A stretch of 64,000 nt of DNA from Corynebacterium jeikeium (GTDB lineage Bacteria > Actinomycetota > Actinomycetes > Mycobacteriales > Mycobacteriaceae). Made by a program: the position numbers and the translations under genes. This document shows, in pieces, positions 59,945 to 64,000 of the stretch (positions within the stretch are counted from its first letter, which is position 1; every line of letters starts with the position of its first letter). The DNA is taken from the NCBI RefSeq assembly GCF_000738265.1, contig NZ_JFCQ01000015.1:1-64000 (forward strand), in the 5' to 3' direction. The notes beneath the pieces are model-generated. The model made no database searches, had not been told where the DNA came from, and worked only from the letters and a program-made list of their open reading frames with translations.

Positions 59945-62900
59945 TCAGCCTTCATCAGCAATCTCCGCCACATGCACGTCCCAGGTTTCCTTGTGAACGT
60001 AGGCGGCGCGCCCCTGTGGGCGTCGTACTAAACGAACCCCGGCAATCGGCCCATCCTCACGCGGCGCAGAAAACAGCAACCAGGCGCTCTGGTCGCGCAA
60101 GGCCTGCATCAGCGGTTGATACGCAGCGCGGGCAAACTGCCCCGACCGGCGACCAAGCACCACATGTAAGCCGATATCCGCAGCGTAGGGCAGCAAAGGA
60201 ACCAGCTGGTCGAGCCCCGGATCAGCATCCGCATCGTCGACAATGACGAAGAGTTCCGGCCCGGACCACCAGCTTTTCTCGCGCAACTGCTGGGGTGCCA
60301 CGTCACTGCCCGGAATGCGTGCCCGCAGCGTATCGACCCAACCCGCCAGGTCAGCACGGAAGTCCTCCGGGACGCGGTAACCCGCCACTCCCAGAAGGCC
60401 CCGGCGCGTATCCGTGACCAGAAACTCCGGGGGCTCACCGCTGTGGCTCTGGCTTTCGGCTACGGATTGCATCACCGCACGCAACGCCGTGGTCACACCG
60501 CTACCGGCCTGGCCAATCGCCACCAGGTGCGGGAACGTGGCGTGATCCCAGCGCACCGGATCCAGGCGTGGCCCGCCGATGGCGAAGGCCTGCGGATCGG
60601 CCAACTCTTCCCACCCGATGCGCTCCGGCAGCACCCGCATGGATAGCTCGGGCTCGCCGCGTTTCACGCTTTCCATGCGCACGTGCTCGATGTCCTGTGC
60701 GTTGGAGTTAGCAAACTGCACATGCTTACCGCGGGCTGACACGCCCCTGCCCGGCACGTCAGGCAGGGACTTCTGGGCATCGCGGAAGTGGGCATCCAGC
60801 GGGGTCATCCGCAGTTCCAGCTGTCCAGTCAGCACGTCCCGTAGCGAAGGGCGGAAGTTCCACCGCAGGGCTGTGACCACCACGTGCAGACCGCGCTCCA
60901 GGCCGGTGGTGGCCAGGCGAATGAGTCGTTGTTCCTCTTCGCCTGTGCCCCCGTTGACCGCGCCCACCTGGTCCAGGCCATCGATAATCAGCAGGCGCTG
61001 CCCCTCCGTCTGTTCCATCTCGTCGAACAGCCGAGCCAGGCCGTCCGGCCCCACAACCGCCGCGACCTGCGGCAAGCGTGCGAGATCCCGCAGGCCGCCG
61101 CCCGGGTCGAAAATGTACACCGGCCACCCCGGGGAGCTTAAGACCCACCCCAGCACCAGACTGCGCACCGCCGTTGTCTTACCTGTCCGTGGCTGGCCGA
61201 CGATCGCCCAGTGCTTGCGCCGCAGGTCAATATCCAACGGCACCTGCAGCCCCTCGAACGGCAGATCCTCCAAACCGATGCGGGCCACGCCCGGCGCGCG
61301 GGATTCCATGATGTCGCTAGCAGGCAGGTCTTCTGGCAGAGGTGGCAGCCACACCGGGTTCTTGTTCGGCCCCTCCAGCCGGTCGATGACCATCTGCATG
61401 GTAGTAGTTTCTGCTTCCACTGTGGCTCCTAGCTCGCGCACTAGACGCTGGTCGCGAGGCAATTCCGGCCCAGAGACATAGGCCGAGTGGAAGCGCACCT
61501 TGTCGCCCGCGGAAAGGATCGCTGCGCCGGGTGTGGTGGGCAGTTCGTAGGCCTCGGTAGTGCCGATCAGTGCGCGGGATTCGGAGGCGGAGAACGTGCG
61601 CAGCGCAATGCGGTAGCTTAGGTGCGATTCCAGGCCGCGCAGTCGCCCCTCCTCCAGCCGCTGCGTGGCCAGCAGCAGGTGCATCCGCAGGCTTCGCCCC
61701 AGCCGACCGATCGCGGCAAATACCTCGGCGAACTCGGGTCGGGCGTGCAGCAACTCGGAGAACTCGTCGACCACGATAAAAAGCGCGGGCATCTGTCCGG
61801 GGTAGGCGCGATTGTATTCGGCCGCCGTGGTCAGGCCTGCGGCGCGTAGTCTTTCTTGACGCCGATGCATCTCCCCCAGCAGACTATCCTGCATTCGGTC
61901 GACCAGCCCCGCCTCCTCAGCCAGGTTTGTGATCAGCGCGGACGTGTGGGGCAAACGATCCATTCCCAGGAAGCTGGCGCCGCCCTTGAAGTCCACGAGC
62001 ACGAAGTTCAGATCCTCCGGGCTGTGCTGGTGGGCGAAGCTGATCACCACGCTCTTCAACAATTCCGATTTGCCGCTGCCTGTAGCGCCCACACAAAGGC
62101 CGTGTGGGCCGATGCCTCCCAGGGCGGATTCCTTGATGTCCAGGTACACCGGCGCGCCGGAGAAGCCGATCGGCGCACGCAAGTCCCCACCCGGCAGTTC
62201 CAACAGTGACGTGCTGGATTTCACGGTGGACCGGGCGCGGCAGATCTGCGCCAGCTCTACCTCACTGAGCTGATCGGCCACCCCGAAAGGCACCCAGCCG
62301 TCAACGGTCCAAGCGCTCAGCAAGCACCCGCCATCGGCATCGTCCACCTGCAATAACAGGCCATTCCCCTTGGCGTTTTCCACCCACTCATCACTTGGTT
62401 CCGTGACCACCGCCCCGGCGATCACCGGGCTATCGCCAGTACAAAAGTGCACCTTGCGGGGCCCGTCATGCGGTAACCACTGCTCGAACGGGCCGGTGAT
62501 TCCGATGATGTCCGGATCCTGCATTGCCAGTTGCGCCTGCATCGCACGGGCCAGGCCAGGCGCACCATCGCCGAGTAGCACGATGCAGTGGAAACTAGCT
62601 AGATCCACCGACACTGGGGCTTCGATAGTTGCGTAGCGCAGGGCCACCTCGCGCAGGCTCATGGCGCTGACTGGTTCTAGGTCCTCTGGCGGTGCGTTAA
62701 CCGGCACCTCCAGCGGGTCATCTGGGGTCTGCACTGCGGTACCGATACGCACCACTCCCGGCTTGGCGGTGACGTCGGTTCCCGTATGCACATGCGTCCA
62801 CAGCGATTGCGGGTGCGGGTGGGCCGCCAACATGGTCTGCAGTTGTTCGTCGTGGCTGCGCTGCACGCTGTCCTTCAGCGCGTCGATATGGCGGTGAAAG

Positions 62901-63121
62901 GAGCGCCGAGTCTCATCGATGTTGGCCCCTGGCTGGAACATCATCGCCATACTTCCCAGCATCATCAGCGGAAAGATGAAGCTGATGGGGTTACGCCCAG
63001 ACCCGGACAGCACCATGGCGGCGATCATTCCCACCACCGCGATCAACATCACGGCGGGCATGAGCAACCTGATGAAAGGCTGTTTGTCTTTAGGCAGCGT
63101 CGGTGGCGCCTGTGTCTGCAT
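59945..63121 (-). CDS. eccC: Type VII secretion ATPase EccC
   Basis: A 1058-residue FtsK/SpoIIIE-type motor that drives ESX substrates through the membrane. Two membrane helices (about 17-38 and 46-62) precede three ATPase domains. Walker A loops are GATGSGKS (345-352), GQPRTGKTT (642-650) and GQAGSGVTT (870-878); the third has V in place of lysine. Walker B of domain 1 is FIVVDEFSE. The frame begins at 63163, but ATG 63121 (MQTQAPPTLPKDKQPF) precedes the conserved start of the family. The Rv3446c-like gene follows within 50 bases. Confidence 0.9.
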   Translation of the reverse strand: MQTQAPPTLPKDKQPFIRLLMPAVMLIAVVGMIAAMVLSGSGRNPISFIFPLMMLGSMAMMFQPGANIDETRRSFHRHIDALKDSVQRSHDEQLQTMLAAHPHPQSLWTHVHTGTDVTAKPGVVRIGTAVQTPDDPLEVPVNAPPEDLEPVSAMSLREVALRYATIEAPVSVDLASFHCIVLLGDGAPGLARAMQAQLAMQDPDIIGITGPFEQWLPHDGPRKVHFCTGDSPVIAGAVVTEPSDEWVENAKGNGLLLQVDDADGGCLLSAWTVDGWVPFGVADQLSEVELAQICRARSTVKSSTSLLELPGGDLRAPIGFSGAPVYLDIKESALGGIGPHGLCVGATGSGKSELLKSVVISFAHQHSPEDLNFVLVDFKGGASFLGMDRLPHTSALITNLAEEAGLVDRMQDSLLGEMHRRQERLRAAGLTTAAEYNRAYPGQMPALFIVVDEFSELLHARPEFAEVFAAIGRLGRSLRMHLLLATQRLEEGRLRGLESHLSYRIALRTFSASESRALIGTTEAYELPTTPGAAILSAGDKVRFHSAYVSGPELPRDQRLVRELGATVEAETTTMQMVIDRLEGPNKNPVWLPPLPEDLPASDIMESRAPGVARIGLEDLPFEGLQVPLDIDLRRKHWAIVGQPRTGKTTAVRSLVLGWVLSSPGWPVYIFDPGGGLRDLARLPQVAAVVGPDGLARLFDEMEQTEGQRLLIIDGLDQVGAVNGGTGEEEQRLIRLATTGLERGLHVVVTALRWNFRPSLRDVLTGQLELRMTPLDAHFRDAQKSLPDVPGRGVSARGKHVQFANSNAQDIEHVRMESVKRGEPELSMRVLPERIGWEELADPQAFAIGGPRLDPVRWDHATFPHLVAIGQAGSGVTTALRAVMQSVAESQSHSGEPPEFLVTDTRRGLLGVAGYRVPEDFRADLAGWVDTLRARIPGSDVAPQQLREKSWWSGPELFVIVDDADADPGLDQLVPLLPYAADIGLHVVLGRRSGQFARAAYQPLMQALRDQSAWLLFSAPREDGPIAGVRLVRRPQGRAAYVHKETWDVHVAEIADEG

Positions 63122-63386
63122 GATGGAGAAATCCCCCAATTTCCTTCTAGTCCCCAGGGACATCCCGTGTTATCCGGTGTTATCCCCATCCAACCCCCTG
63201 GATGTGGTTTCAGATTCTAAACCTTCCCCGGATCCACCGCAGGGCAAGCGCAATCTCTGTGCCTCGGCTACTATCTGTGCCGTGTAAGCCACACTGGCGA
63301 GGATCCAAGGGGGGATGCTCGCCGACCAACAGCGGCAAAGGGCCGCGCCCAACACTCTTTACACGCTTTTTACCAGGGGGAATAAA

Positions 63387-64000
63387 GTGCTTGCTCTACG
63401 CATTTCCGTGCCCGCTAAAGGCACCACCATCAACGCTGCGATCGCCGACCACGTGCCGGTGGCGGAGCTCATCCCGCACCTCGTAGACGCTGAACCGGGG
63501 GAACACTGGGTTTTGCACCGCGCCGTCGGTCACGTCGCGCCACAACACACGTTGGCGGAAGCCGGGGTCCGCCCCGGCGAGTCACTAACTTTGCAGGTCG
63601 CCGCAGTTCCCGCCCCGCCCGCCGAGGCCGTAGAGGAACTGTCCGGCCCGATCCCCACCAGCCCTGCAGCCTGGATTGCCGCAGCCATCGTTTCGCTGTT
63701 TAGCCTGCAAGCAGCGCCAGCGTGGCATCCTTTGGACAATCAATTGGTTGGAGCTGGGGGCGTCCTTACCCTCAACAATTCCGCAGACACCGCAACGATC
63801 GTGGCAACCGCCGTGGCAGCACTAGCCGCAGCGGCGGCCTCCCTGCACCACCGCAACTTCAGCTACCTCGCCGCGATTCTGGGCTTCGGGCTGGGGCTGC
63901 ACGTGAACGTCCTGTGCGCCTGTTTCGTGGCCGCGCTTCTGGTGTGGTGCAGCGGCCCAGCGCGGATCGTGACGGTCACATGGGTGGTGTTTGCGGCGGT
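63387..64000 (+). CDS. eccD: EccD-like type VII secretion membrane protein (5' part)
   Basis: Truncated by the window edge; about 204 codons are present without a stop. GTG 63387 has aggggg 6 bases upstream. Residues 1-70 fit a ubiquitin-like domain (LALRISVPAKGTTINAAIADH; LTLQVAAVPA), and membrane helices begin near 93, 130 and 160. A ubiquitin-like domain followed by many helices is the layout of EccD, the channel component of ESX systems. It is divergent from eccC, with 265 bases between, where the only candidate signal I see is a TACTAT box near 63275. Confidence 0.8.
   Translation, partial: MLALRISVPAKGTTINAAIADHVPVAELIPHLVDAEPGEHWVLHRAVGHVAPQHTLAEAGVRPGESLTLQVAAVPAPPAEAVEELSGPIPTSPAAWIAAAIVSLFSLQAAPAWHPLDNQLVGAGGVLTLNNSADTATIVATAVAALAAAAASLHHRNFSYLAAILGFGLGLHVNVLCACFVAALLVWCSGPARIVTVTWVVFAA

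Overview
The window is chromosomal DNA of a Corynebacterium, probably one of the moderately high-GC, diphtheroid-type species; I do not name a species. The evidence is Spa-type pilins with a class C sortase, a whcB-sigD-rsdA-guaB-guaB3-guaA block as in C. glutamicum and Mycobacterium, a split ImuA'/ImuB/DnaE2 mutasome with GAAC-N4-GTTC (LexA) boxes, a WXG100/EccC/EccD type VII secretion (ESX) locus, an McbR-like box before metY, and many genes whose -10 box lies 6-8 bases from the start codon, as expected for leaderless mRNAs. I saw no tRNA, rRNA, CRISPR array or intact insertion sequence.

Layout. 1-713: a gene-free, repeat-rich stretch ending in the metY leader. 714-5208: methionine synthesis (metY, metX), folD, and two membrane proteins. 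5384-12320: an accessory pilus locus on the minus strand, in the order large tip-type pilin, major pilin, class C sortase, small basal pilin. 12559-20460: trmL, an enoyl-reductase-like protein, lldD, an S9 peptidase, a DUF4272 protein and an LpqC-like esterase. 20529-30516: SOS mutagenesis genes (dnaE2, imuB, imuA') interrupted by the methionine importer metQNI and a sucrase/ferredoxin-like protein. 30750-37000: a small membrane protein, a secreted protein, guaA, guaB3 and guaB. 37134-43400: an AAA/DUF4143 ATPase with a tandem repeat array at its start, a DUF5319 protein, rsdA, sigD, whcB, groEL1 and groES with a CIRCE operator. 44068-50498: tsaB-rimI-tsaD as one reading frame, alr-tsaE as another, and glmS. 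50548-54986: a hydrolase-like protein lacking its nucleophile, a three-gene operon of unknown function, and glmM. 55165-57346: rpsI, rplM and a PRC-barrel/DUF2382 stress-type protein. 57742-64000: esxA, esxB, an Rv3446c-type protein, eccC, and the divergent start of eccD, cut by the window edge.

How the genes work together. The most unusual point is that four of the five bacterial t6A-related functions in the region are packed into two fused polypeptides: TsaE is joined to alanine racemase, and TsaB, RimI and TsaD are one protein of 838 residues. The SOS genes form a non-contiguous mutasome in which both transcription units carry LexA boxes. The glmM-glmS interval holds a translationally coupled trio (a WXG100-sized protein, a long proline- and cysteine-containing protein and a small coiled coil) close to the ESX locus; it is the best candidate here for an undescribed secreted system. 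Several ordinary proteins carry short in-frame tandem repeats of 12-21 bases, suggesting a lineage-wide tendency to repeat expansion.
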